In this document: piece by piece, positions 31,001-38,000 of the stretch
Layout: each line of letters opens with the position of its first letter
How positions within the stretch are numbered: the first letter of the stretch is position 1
From: Symbiodinium natans
Lineage: Eukaryota > Sar > Dinophyceae > Suessiales > Symbiodiniaceae
Length of the DNA: 64,000 nt
Direction: 5' to 3'
Assembly: GCA_905221605.1 (NCBI GenBank)
Contig: CAJNDS010002200.1
Span: forward strand, 211,787-275,786
Notes under the pieces: generated by a model
What the model was told of the DNA's origin: nothing
Database searches by the model: none
Seen by the model: only the letters and a program-made list of their open reading frames with translations
Translations under genes and position numbers: made by a program

Positions 31001-31063
31001 TGCGTAGCAGCTGTATCCACCAACGCCACTCTCTCTTCCTGCTGAAACAACCCAGAGCCACAT
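24971..31063 (-). CDS. Copia Pol polyprotein with extra methyltransferase-like and oxygenase-like modules
   Basis: A 2030-codon open frame without its own natural start. It is probably reached by a -1 shift from Gag near 30935. Modules in order: the remainder of a first retropepsin-like domain (about 41-115), a second retropepsin with LDSGASHPL (Asp177), the methyltransferase-like module (about 370-600), and integrase with zinc ligands His671, His676, Cys683, Cys686 and catalytic Asp710, Asp860, Glu896 (35 residues between the last two). The oxygenase-like module (about 1190-1345) follows. RT (about 1535-1790) has GLDISKAFLTAPMN, KALYGLAESPAAW and YVDD (1725-1728). RNase H has SYADASF (Asp1914), STAEAELHA (Glu1954) and YTDSVS (Asp1992). 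Integrase before RT, KALYGL and YVDD are copia hallmarks. The protein would process itself, copy element RNA and integrate the cDNA. Confidence 0.92.
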   Translation of the reverse strand: MWLWVVSAGRESGVGGYSCYASCADAFSMGMFTRHYCYGASALGGVTMRITEKGTLIREDNGPLIVPLWLILEFGANLTVINGMCHVSAKSSLDQLLWFEHGRLVMDYKTAEKMVLHAERQCASWSHSQWRNGRADCGVGSSDATLLPKQGEGRGVCVLHVARVSDTNECSGMGMLDSGASHPLRSLRPGEQLPQQKVLVSLAVGSREMCITPGGTLVTPEMVDPLVPIGKASALVGLRVQWRGGKCTASHPVLGELRVRDLNGCPCLEKEVALQIIDEMDWCSPKQALKVARMVQGCPNTDNEVAVKASLQSAARTASANEEEFVQACWRFLRWYYGDIPENMLMELLPRGDIAALPFNRHKRRRLARAKRVVVHLFSGKQKWHFPSRDVEVLELDLKKGGDLHNSSVWKYLLHLAAEGKVVAVVGGPPCRTVSRLRGEDGGPPVLRRRCGPERLGLKSLPWPHQELAQKDGVLLLKTLFLYDVAVHSRCGTAEVINGSSVFFGMESPGDPELIGKDFSQNGKTVLSAEDLVDGSQKGFSSPTFWSWPEVKRFCERYGMYAAHFDQGALGHALVKPTTFLVSDMELWESLEQVRVVVPWSATFASTLEERIGQSSIWARWAFGLVKRIRHRLAQWLQESDAERETMVSTKEEREGTLRRLTAEERAFRDHCLRGHIPFRRDCQICVSAAGKERRHLRRKHGDAYTLSLDLAGPYKCSKDAHQQKPRHAVIGVYQFPMLDPNVGRPPEKEEDADEVEDQVADEGAGVGEWLGDAVANFEEEDSAPVEPAPVLEAEVLKIQASEKSWKELKDHLTQPVRMINFVMVEPIVDKQQTTVLSAVQRMMVRLQRHGYPVLRIHSDRAGEFVNARFRSFCETRLIYRTTGDPGVPQTNGRAEACVGLFKRGVRSLLKEARLGPAYWALAARHWSMLRWHKAERELGLNPKALLPFGAQIQVKRRPWELLGPDGTKKGRQWVDRTQPALLLGPCDDLPGGYWVEAQGTAKDPDELVLFPCTTIFSNIKEPPELELEGVVEEQEPSPPEHRLKGKKPALRFADEEGPPLPPPRDPPVRHRLMAKSPASSLRGHVGSLRLLRKRGESPPLEIFEDDMQGLGELEENADVEDNVPGDEYWPTCCSPHEDAYLVCKSETVEDGTQLEKEEQKAKSMYERSMYDYVDCEELLEGIVYPKRVNRRGGINNWCISTRALVLGHYTHGGVCGITKETHRRPWLCRYLASFVRHHNPEAKFSALQISCNAPVSLHRDSHNEKHCCNYVCGFGDYKDGQLWVEDEKALEEGAEVVEQSYGKKVLPGKLVDIHWNFTSFFPRKLHGPMPWKGNRVSLTGYTPVFMERLSYKDRCYLLQCKFPLPEPQAEEGGKRKWLKMMKETSLDDIAEEVDYAVFEAHQWALEEHLSIRRLIAEQECCVLDEFHGSANESNGEKGSETREWLVKAKRTEEQLSRFLVKAAQVQQVVQENTALEAAEEVEFLQTKTIPTQEAMQELEKWRESLSDEVKSLVKELVVEPTTQEKLDKLAEEPDAPVIEYVPSLVVFTRKQGTGRRRARICACGNFISSTAATEYEGPRSLSRHSLYAPGLDSTTFRCQVRHAAYMVWIIAGLDISKAFLTAPMNRAQREGRLVVVQPPRAAVKLGLCTKEERWIVRKALYGLAESPAAWVEWRDQRLQGMSWVSKDGQAMSFQRSNADPSLFLIMAQEKPEGTSKLVGTMGLYVDDFLMAGTMTVLREALEQIRKEWKTSEPEFCGPGCGDGFLKFLGVQIWYRNGSFFLNQEDFVRDLLNRRGYQIDETGKGSNLPMVKETPGEEEEVDIPSLRAAQGAVGEFLWVAIKTRPDLAFCTSQLSLWTSRRPRFVVKKAEEVFRYLAATPTLGLTFGAIATCEKERNEVLRYGRGVKVVESYADASFAAGENEKSHSGAVVVWGDCPVMWATQRQSTVALSTAEAELHASIEGATMIQSCTPIIAALVGTGEESLQKVLYTDSVSTCSIIQYPAGSWRTRRLRIRAAGVRSLVGDSTSSW
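25019..26461 (-). other. RT and RNase H domains of copia Pol
   Basis: Residues about 1535-2015 of the polyprotein. The RT active site YVDD is encoded at 25891-25880. The RNase H catalytic residues Asp1914, Glu1954 and Asp1992 are all present, so the domains look intact up to the frame change near 25000. Confidence 0.9.
27029..27496 (-). other. 2OG-Fe(II) oxygenase-like module inside copia Pol
   Basis: Residues about 1190-1345, between integrase and RT, where canonical copia has only a linker. It shows the iron-binding pair His1259-x-Asp1261 (VSLHRDSHN), a GFGDYKDGQLWVEDE turn, a distal His1327 (RKLHGPMPW) and a likely 2-oxoglutarate-binding Arg1336 (KGNRVSLTGYTP). HxD...H...R in this order with a G(D/E)...G.LW strand is the signature of the AlkB/TET-like double-stranded beta helix. 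Substrate cannot be read from sequence: nucleic-acid base, protein or other are all possible. Confidence 0.6.
28064..29071 (-). other. Integrase domain of copia Pol
   Basis: Residues about 665-1000. Zinc-binding HHCC (HCLRGH with CQIC), core LSLDLAGPY (Asp710), RIHSDRAGEF (Asp860) and QTNGRAEACVG (Glu896). An acidic insert of about 60 residues (about 745-800) lies between the first and second Asp. Confidence 0.9.
29264..29956 (-). other. Cytosine-5-methyltransferase-like module inside copia Pol
   Basis: Residues about 370-600, between protease and integrase. VVHLFSGKQKW resembles the SAM-binding motif I (DLFSG), VLELDLKKGGDL the acidic strand after it, VVGGPPCRTVSRLR motif IV with the candidate catalytic Cys431, and GMESPGDPE the ENV/ENP motif VI. 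Cytosine methyltransferases are known to have been captured by retrotransposons in Symbiodinium. Here the loop is PPCRT and not PPCQ, and motifs VIII-X are not evident, so activity is uncertain. Confidence 0.55.
30254..30616 (-). other. Second retropepsin-like domain of copia Pol
   Basis: Residues about 150-270. MLDSGASHPL supplies the catalytic Asp177, followed by the TLVTP and VPIGKASALV strands. It lies just after a first, less canonical protease-like domain that starts in the Gag frame. Confidence 0.75.
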
Positions 31064-32229
31064 AACATTCGAACACTGGGATCCCCGCTTGATGCTGACT
31101 GCGCTGATGACAGTTTCATAGATTTCAGCACCTCTAACGCTTCAGCAAGGACCTGATTGGGTGTTGATGGTGATGAGGGACTTGCAGAACCTTTCTCCAA
31201 TCCCGCATTAGCCGTCTCATCTCCCCCTTCAGCCACTTCTGCCTTTTTGGCATTTCCCCATTTTGCACCTTTGCCGCCCTTTCCCCCTTTGGGAGAATTC
31301 CCTTTAGATCTATTCCTTTCGGGATTTGAGTCCACATTGGAACTTGCACCATCTTTGTATGGACACTGCGGCTGTAGATGGCCAACGGCCCCACATTCAA
31401 AACATCTTCCACGCTCCAGGGAGTCCTTGTCATGGCGAAATTTGCAGCGTGATCCGAACTTGCAGCCTGCTTCTGTCTTCCCAAATATCCAACAGAATGG
31501 ACGTTCACCATCACCGCTGTACCTTTTTCCTTTCCCTTTGCCTTTGTCACCCTCCTCTGTCTCGTCACCAGTTCCCTTTTGGGCCTTGTTTAACCTTGCC
31601 CTTTTCTTGGCGTCCGAGTCCTGCTTCACCTCTGGATCCCCAGCGCTATGCAATAGCCGTTCAAACTCTGCCTGTAACATTTCCGCTAGTTGTGTCGCAG
31701 TTTCAGAGGTCGGCGAGTAGTCCACCCCCAATTTCTCCCGAAAGGATGCCACTCTGAAATGAACCGTAGGGTGTTTTGCCAGCAACGCGGATGATAAAGC
31801 ATCCAATCCCTTGATAAGCAAGGTAGCGTCCGGTTCGGATGCTCGCAGCTCCCTTAATCGGGAACGCCATTGCGCCCATTGACGCACTCCCTTAATAGCC
31901 TCTGAGATCGAGGTTGCTGAAGATGGTTGCACCAAGAAGTTCAACATTGTGCTGCGCTCGTTTGCTCCACCTGGTTGGTAGACCGTCAGCAATTTGTAAA
32001 AGATCATCACTGACCCCAACATTCGAGTGGAAACGATCTCGGTCTTCAATCTCTCCGGAATCGCCTGCAGCAGCAAAGACACCGCTCTCTGCTCCAACAA
32101 AACATGCACAGTTCGAACCACCTTGAGCCCTTCCAGCTCAGCCTTGATGCCCAACCTTTCCAGCGGAGAGACACTCAACCATTTGGCGTACGCCTGATAC
32201 GCCTTTGTATAGACGGATTGCCACCACAC
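30925..32229 (-). CDS. Gag C-terminal part with zinc fingers and start of the first protease domain
   Basis: 434 codons. The open frame before the first ATG overlaps the end of the upstream Gag frame and probably continues it after a one-base shift near 32235. A helical part (YQAYAKWLSVSPLERL, then STRMLGSVMIFYKLL and GVRQWAQWRSRLREL) looks like a copia Gag capsid region. Then follow a CCCH finger (Cys246, Cys256, Cys262, His266) and a CCHC knuckle (Cys276, Cys279, His284, Cys289), with Lys/Gly-rich linkers. Near the end RVALVDTAATHLVRT starts a retropepsin-like domain with Asp405 but DTAA instead of DSGA. That domain continues in the Pol frame (GTLIREDNGPLIVPL), which requires a -1 shift near 30935. 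Overlap with Pol is 139 bp. Confidence 0.85.
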   Translation of the reverse strand: MWWQSVYTKAYQAYAKWLSVSPLERLGIKAELEGLKVVRTVHVLLEQRAVSLLLQAIPERLKTEIVSTRMLGSVMIFYKLLTVYQPGGANERSTMLNFLVQPSSATSISEAIKGVRQWAQWRSRLRELRASEPDATLLIKGLDALSSALLAKHPTVHFRVASFREKLGVDYSPTSETATQLAEMLQAEFERLLHSAGDPEVKQDSDAKKRARLNKAQKGTGDETEEGDKGKGKGKRYSGDGERPFCWIFGKTEAGCKFGSRCKFRHDKDSLERGRCFECGAVGHLQPQCPYKDGASSNVDSNPERNRSKGNSPKGGKGGKGAKWGNAKKAEVAEGGDETANAGLEKGSASPSSPSTPNQVLAEALEVLKSMKLSSAQSASSGDPSVRMLCGSGLFQQEERVALVDTAATHLVRTLFPWECLPDTTVMVQARLVV

Positions 32230-33440
32230 TCTTCCTGTATCTGTCGTTCAGTTCCAGAACTATCACCAATGTTTGGCATACCACGTGGCACCACTGCTCC
32301 AGGAGGTAAGCTGACCCTTCCACCAGGCCCTTGTCCCATTCCAGGCGTAAAAGCTGTGAGCGGAACCTTTTCTAATTCCAACTTCCCAGCGATCATTTTC
32401 CACCGATATGGAACATCATCCACCATTGTATATCCACCCGATCCTGCTAAGTTCTCTTGCGTCGAAGTTTCCCGAGCTGAAACAAAACCGGGCTGATTTC
32501 CCATCGGTGCGGCAGAACCATCAACACCTGACGGCAAGGAAGTAATCGGAACATGTGTTAAACCAGGTGGTCCACTTGCATATCCACCACTTGCAGAACC
32601 TCCCATGGGGTAATTCAATGGAGGCAATCTGGAGGGTTTCTTCCCTTCAGCCACGTGCATCATTGGCACTTCTTTTTCATCCTCCACATGAGCATCCCCT
32701 TTCCTGGGCTCAGGCAAGGGTTGAAGGTCACAACCCTTTGGCAGGTCATAGCCCTCAATCGGCAGCCATGTCCCATCAGGCAACACAGTCCAAAAACCAC
32801 CCATACCATCAGTGTAGAAAACTTGTCCTGGCGGGTACTGTTTCTCTGGAGTCATTCCCAAGGGATATGCAGCATTTGCGTCCACCACTCCAGTGCTCCG
32901 TGCTCGCGAAGCTGACCCAGATGCAGCAGAGGTATAGCTTTTCTCCTCCACCCGATGCAACCTGTTTCCCAGCTCCTTTGTTTGCACAAGCAACTCTTTA
33001 AGTGCACGCTTAACCACTGCCATATCTTCACCTTGTTCTTCACCACTCAGATCAGGAATAAGCTCTTCCTCGCCTTGTGTCTCACCAATATTACCTCTTT
33101 CCATCTGGCCCATTAAACCTGAGGATGGTCTCTCAGCTGGTGCAGGTTCCCGATCTCGAAGTTCTGGCAACGACGGTGGTCTTCTTGTTTCTTCACCACT
33201 TCTATCCCCTCCGCTCGCAGGAAGACTTGCTGGGAGCGGGCTCCAGAAAGGATTCGCTGCTGGAAACGGAACCGCTTCATTTTCCACCTGAGACGTTTGT
33301 TGTATCATTGCAACTTCCCTACCATCTGTCAGTGCTTGCACCCCTTGCTGTCGTTCTTCACCCCCATCACCACGATTTTCTTCGGCTTCATTGGCCGCAG
33401 ATGACAGTCCAGGTTCTGAGCGACGCCACAACATGTCCAT
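32175..33440 (-). CDS. Gag N-terminal part of the copia element
   Basis: Begins at ATG 33440, 63 bp inside the 5' LTR edge. The open frame extends four codons further upstream but without an ATG. About 420 residues, largely low complexity: acidic and Glu/Arg-rich N-terminus, a possible coiled coil (ALKELLVQTKELGNRLHRVE), Tyr/Pro/Gly-rich middle with PPGQVFYTDGMGGFWTVLPD. The frame ends at 32175, but the coding pattern appears to pass into the next frame near 32235 (QIQEE followed by WWQSVYTKAYQAY), implying a single-base indel or a -1 shift. No classical slippery heptamer is visible there. Confidence 0.75.
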   Translation of the reverse strand: MDMLWRRSEPGLSSAANEAEENRGDGGEERQQGVQALTDGREVAMIQQTSQVENEAVPFPAANPFWSPLPASLPASGGDRSGEETRRPPSLPELRDREPAPAERPSSGLMGQMERGNIGETQGEEELIPDLSGEEQGEDMAVVKRALKELLVQTKELGNRLHRVEEKSYTSAASGSASRARSTGVVDANAAYPLGMTPEKQYPPGQVFYTDGMGGFWTVLPDGTWLPIEGYDLPKGCDLQPLPEPRKGDAHVEDEKEVPMMHVAEGKKPSRLPPLNYPMGGSASGGYASGPPGLTHVPITSLPSGVDGSAAPMGNQPGFVSARETSTQENLAGSGGYTMVDDVPYRWKMIAGKLELEKVPLTAFTPGMGQGPGGRVSLPPGAVVPRGMPNIGDSSGTERQIQEECGGNPSIQRRIRRTPNG

Positions 33441-33490
33441 GGCGCGGAACAAACCAAAAAACCTTACCTATTCCGCAGGAAGCCTAATTT

Positions 33491-33502
33491 GGGCTCATAA
33501 CC
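33491..33502 (-). promoter_or_regulatory. Primer-binding site, initiator-tRNA anticodon-arm type
   Basis: Directly after the 5' LTR the element strand reads GGTTATGAGCCC. Its complement GGGCTCATAACC equals the anticodon arm of eukaryotic initiator Met tRNA (CAT anticodon in the loop). Drosophila copia is known to prime from a tRNA-iMet fragment ending in the anticodon region, and this site fits that mode rather than the tRNA 3' end. Confidence 0.65.
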
Positions 33503-33720
33503 TACGGGGGGCAACCGAAGGAGGACAGGGAACAAAACAGTCAACCCCAACAGAAGCCCTTGATCCCCTGGACCAACCAACAACAAACCAACCCAAAACA
33601 CCAAGCACCCTTTGTTCTCGAGGCGCATGGCCCGATCTTGAGCCAAAAATTGTACCGGGTACATTGACCCTTAATCCTTCTACACCAACTCTTTTCTTCA
33701 ATACAAATTGCAGCTCCGCA
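33503..33720 (-). repeat. 5' LTR of the copia element
   Basis: 218 bp, no difference seen from 23996-24213. It should carry the promoter for the element. The open frames visible in both LTRs are identical by descent and not taken as genes. Confidence 0.93.
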
Positions 33721-34983
33721 TAGGGGTTCGGGGGTTCAGGGGTTTGGGGGAATTAGGGGTTTAGGGTTTAGCCAGCAGGGAGGGGTTAGGGTCTAGGGGT
33801 TCGCGTTTAGTGTCTGGCTAGACTTAGCCACCTCAAGCCCGACATAAGTTCGGACTTGAGGGTTTTGTCACGTTCTTGTCTAAGACCTTATGCTGGGGTT
33901 TCGAGTTTAGGGTTTACAAATACTAAACCCTAAACCCTAACCACTAAACACTAAATCTGGCGAAAGGGGCCTCCAGCCGACGTCTGACGCCGCAGCCACG
34001 GTCACCGGTTCAGCCCTCAACGCGCGTTGACGATGGCCTCTGCGGGGAGTGGGATTTAGGGTTTAGGGTTTAGGGCTTAGGGTTTAGGGTTTAGGGTTAG
34101 GGTTTAGAGTTTACGGTTTAGGGTTTAGGGGATGGGATGGGACTGATGGTTTGCTTGACCCAGCAGTAGCCTAGGCAGAAGAATGGTCCTAGTTTATATG
34201 CCATGGCTTGGGGAACCCTAAACCCCAACCCTGAACTCTGGGCCTTAACCCAAATTTCCTTGAAGGGTGCCACCAAGCAAGTCTCTTTATCCTAAATTGA
34301 AGTAAACCCTGGAAAAAAGTATATACTTTTTTGGTATAAGTAGCTAAAAAGGAAACCAGAACCAAAAAAAACATTATAGTACTCCAAAACCCAGTTTCTC
34401 CTGCTAAGGCACGACAGACGCCAAACCCAACTCCCTAGGCCCGAAGAAACCCGAGACCCAAAACCTAAAACCCCAAACGGCCTGAACCCAAAATTTCGAA
34501 TCAGCCTAAGCCCAAGGGCCTAAACCCAAAGTTTCCGAAACAGCCTCAACAGCCGAAACCCTAGACCCAAAACCCAAATTCACAGCCTGAGCCCAGAATT
34601 TCCAACACAGCCTAACACCTAGACCCAAAACCCAAACCCTAAACAGCCTAAGCCCAAAGTTTCGAAACAGCCTGAACCCTAGACCCAAAACCCTGAACCT
34701 TAAACGGCTTAAACCCAACATTTCCGAAACAGCCTAAACCCTAGAGCCAAAACCCTAAACCCTAAGCAGCCTAAGCCCTAAACAGCCTGAGCCCTAAACA
34801 GCCTAAACCCTGAACCCAAAAACCCTATAAACCCTAAACAGCCTAAGCCCTAAAACACCCAAACCCTATAAGCCCTAAACCCTAAGCCCTAAGCCCCAAA
34901 CCCTAAACCCTAAACCCTAAACTCTAAACCCTAAACTCTAAACCCTAAACCCTAAACTCCTAACCCCAAAAGCCAGCCTGGAC

Positions 34984-35045
34984 CTGGTTCACGAAGAGCG
35001 TGTGTGCCTCCACGTAGAGCTGCTGGCACGGTGCCTTCTGCAGCA
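34984..35045 (-). CDS. Candidate exon, GT34-like glycosyltransferase C-terminal part
   Basis: The minus strand reads KAPCQQLYVEAHTLFVNQ and then meets AACCAG|GTCCAGG, a good donor. Acceptors are possible at CTAAG|TG (35045) and GTGCTGCAG|AAG. It would follow the GDFIKHHPG exon at 36.5 kb, where GT34-type proteins of protists often have a Cys-containing tail. Assignment to that gene is by position and strand only. Confidence 0.45.
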
Positions 35046-38000
35046 CTTAGCCGTATTCAAAAAAGGGTACCCTAAACCCTAAACCCTAAACCCTAAACCC
35101 TACACCCTGAACCAACAAAAAAAGGCGGAAAAAGGGTACCACACTGGGCTACCAAGGTGCCTTGTAGTAGTGGCATCCTGGTGAGGCTTTTGAGAAGGTT
35201 TGGCCGCAGGGTTTAGGGTTTAGGGTTTAGGGTTTAGGGTTTAGGGTTTAGGGTCTAGGGTCTAGGGTCTAGGGTTTAGGGCTTCCACGCCCGAATTTGG
35301 GGTTGAGGGTTTGTGTAGGATTCAGGGCGTTTTTTAAACCCTAATAAACGGTTGAAGGGTTTAGGGATTTTATATAGGAATTAGGGACTTTTCAACCCAC
35401 AAAGTAGGGATTCTTAGGGATGAGGCTGTTGAGGGTTTCGGGTACACCCTAAACCCTAAACCCTAAACCCTTAACCCTTAAACCCTTAAACCCTAAACGG
35501 CACCAGGTTCTCGAGCAGCCTACTTGGAGAAAAGGCCATACACATCGAGTGCATGAGAGAGACCTAAATTCTGCTAGGGGTTTAGGGTTTAGGGTTTAGG
35601 GCTAAGGGTTAAGGGTTTAGGGTTAAGGGTTAAGGGTTTAGGGTTTAGGGTTTAGGATTTTAACTAAGCAAAAAAGGGCATCACACCGTAGAAACACCAA
35701 GAAAACACGCACAATCTGTGCGGCCATGAAGTCTTCTAATAGCAAGCACCATGGTGCGGAGCAGCCAAAAGCTTACAAGACCAAGGTTCGGGAGGACCGA
35801 CCTAAACCCTAAACCCTAAACCCTAAACCCTAAACCCTAAACATCGGCTCAGGCCTCTAGGGGCGCCGACAGTCGATGATCCCTAAACCCTAAAATCGTA
35901 AGCCTTAAACCCTAAACCGCAAACCCAACCCCAAACCCTAAAACCTTAAACCATAAACCCCAAACCCTAAAACCTTAAACCATAAGCCCCAAACCCTAAC
36001 CCCAAACCTCTAGGGTTTGGCCCCTCAACCCTCAACCCCCACAGAAGGGGCCAGCACCCCTGAACTCTCTGTTTCCACCATCCACATCTCTCTTTCAACC
36101 CTGAGACACACACGCACACAACTTTATTGGGTTTGGGATTTGTTTAAGGTTTGCATGGAAAACCTGATTCTTATGTGTACACCATCTTTAGTCCCAAAGC
36201 CTAAGGAACCCTTAAGAAACACAAGTCCTGAAGCCATAAAGCTAGCCCCTCCTCTAAGACCCTCAACCCAAAGCCTCAAACGCCTAAATCCTGAACCCTA
36301 AACCCCGAACCCTAAAGCCTGAACCCTAAACCCTAAACCCCAAGCCCCAATTCCCCGCCCTCCCCCCCCCCCCCCCCCCCAACAACCCTAAACTCTAAAC
36401 CCTAAACCCTAAGCCAGCGTGCCTGGGTGATGCTTGATGAAGTCACCGGGCTGCCATTCCCGGCTCGCCACTGTGGCAGCCGTGGCAGCGTGAAACGATT
36501 GCAGATGCTCCTGAATAACCCGAAGCTTAGGGTTAGGGTTTAGGGTTTAGGGTTGAGGGTTGAGGGTTTGAGGGTTGAGGGTTGAGGGTTTAGGGTTTAG
36601 GGTTAGGGTTTAGGGTTTAGGGTTTAGGGTTTAGGGTTAGGGTTCGAAACCCTGAAAACCGGAACCCGAAACCCACAACCTTGACACCTAAACTTGGCCC
36701 GACATCCTGAAACGGACGACCGCAAGAAACCAAACCGTAGGTTCTTGCTAGCACAACCCTTAGGCGATTCTTCAGCAACCCTAAACCCTAAACCCTAAAC
36801 CCGAAACCCTAAAGCCTAAACCCTAAACCCTAAGCCAAGCAGTAGATTTGGCTAGACCCAGGAGTCACCTAGGAGTAAAAAGCTTGGTAGCCCAGTAAGC
36901 ATATTATAGTAAGGGCAGCCTTTTTGGGGTTGGTTACTTTACAAGGGAACCCAAAACCCAAAAAATGGTAAAGGGTACCACTGGGCTACCAAGAAAGGGT
37001 ACCCGTTTTGCAAACGACCGAACCTATAATCCCTGAAAAGCCCTAAGCCATACACCCTAAACTCAACCCTAAACCCTGAAACCCTGAACCCTGAATTCTT
37101 GAAGTCGTGTTCTCACTCTCCTCTCCCGTCGCCCTGCAGGCTGAGGGTGATGCCATCTTGCGAAGCACACAAGCATACAAGTAAGCACTGACCATGTTTT
37201 CCGCCGGAGGATGTTGTAATCGCCTGCGCCTACCTGTGAGGTAGAGAAAGACTTGCAGATAATGGATGACAATGGGCAAGCACCAAGCTTCCAACCGTCA
37301 AGAGCAAACCACCCCGGAGTATGTACAAACAAAAGGGTTGGGCGCAGCTAGGGCGGGATCGCAAGAGGAAATGGCTCAGCCAGCATCTGAGTGCACTTGA
37401 GCAGCATAGCCCACGTAGATGTTCACTTGAACAGTTGCTGCTATTTGCTGCTCACTTGAGTGCGTGCTGACGAGTAAAGATATCGAAGAATCGAGCTCAG
37501 ATGCTTGCCGTCTAGCATCTTCACGCACAGACCACATATCAAGAATGAAGTCCACATTCTTGAAGTCGTGTTCTCACTCTCCTCTCCCGTCGCCCTGCAG
37601 GCTGAGGGTGATGCCATCTTGCGAAGCACACAAGCATACAAGTAAGCACTGACCATGTTTTCCGCCGGAGGATGTTGTAATCGCCTGCGCCTACCTGTGA
37701 GGTAGAGAAAGACTTGCAGAAAATGGATGACAATGGGCAAGCATCAAGCTTCCAACCATCAAGAGCAAATCACCCACCACCCCAGCACTGGCGAGTCACA
37801 GCTATCACAAGCTGCTGATGCCGCCGACGATAGCCCATGTTCAAGTGGGTGCCAAATCCAACCATCCGAAAAACAATGCTCGGCTGTAGCGTTGCGAAAG
37901 CTGCAGCAAATTTAATCTTGGTCACTGACAAGTCAGCGTGAAAACTGCCGCCTGCCAGCCAACCAGAAAGTGCCCAGAGGCACGCCATGGGGGGCACCGC

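Larger units (their letters stand above)
23996..33720 (-). mobile_element. Ty1/copia-type LTR retrotransposon
   Basis: A 9725-bp element on the minus strand: 5' LTR 33503-33720, primer-binding site 33491-33502, Gag, protease, methyltransferase-like module, integrase, oxygenase-like module, RT, RNase H, C-terminal extension, purine tract 24214-24223, 3' LTR 23996-24213. TAGGG flanks both outer ends (23991-23995 and 33721-33725), consistent with a 5-bp target duplication inside telomere-like repeat. The LTRs show no difference by eye, so insertion should be recent. Integrase before RT assigns it to the copia superfamily. The coding region is nevertheless spread over three frames. Confidence 0.92.

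Noticed and set aside
31157-31720. 187-codon plus-strand frame inside copia Gag
   Set aside because: Antisense of the zinc-finger region of Gag. The minus frame contains clear CCCH and CCHC motifs.
37441-37740. 99-codon minus frame duplicated at 38538-38837 as a conserved gene
   Set aside because: Conservation is explained by the 629-bp duplication itself. No domain, and splice-like sites fall inside the frame.
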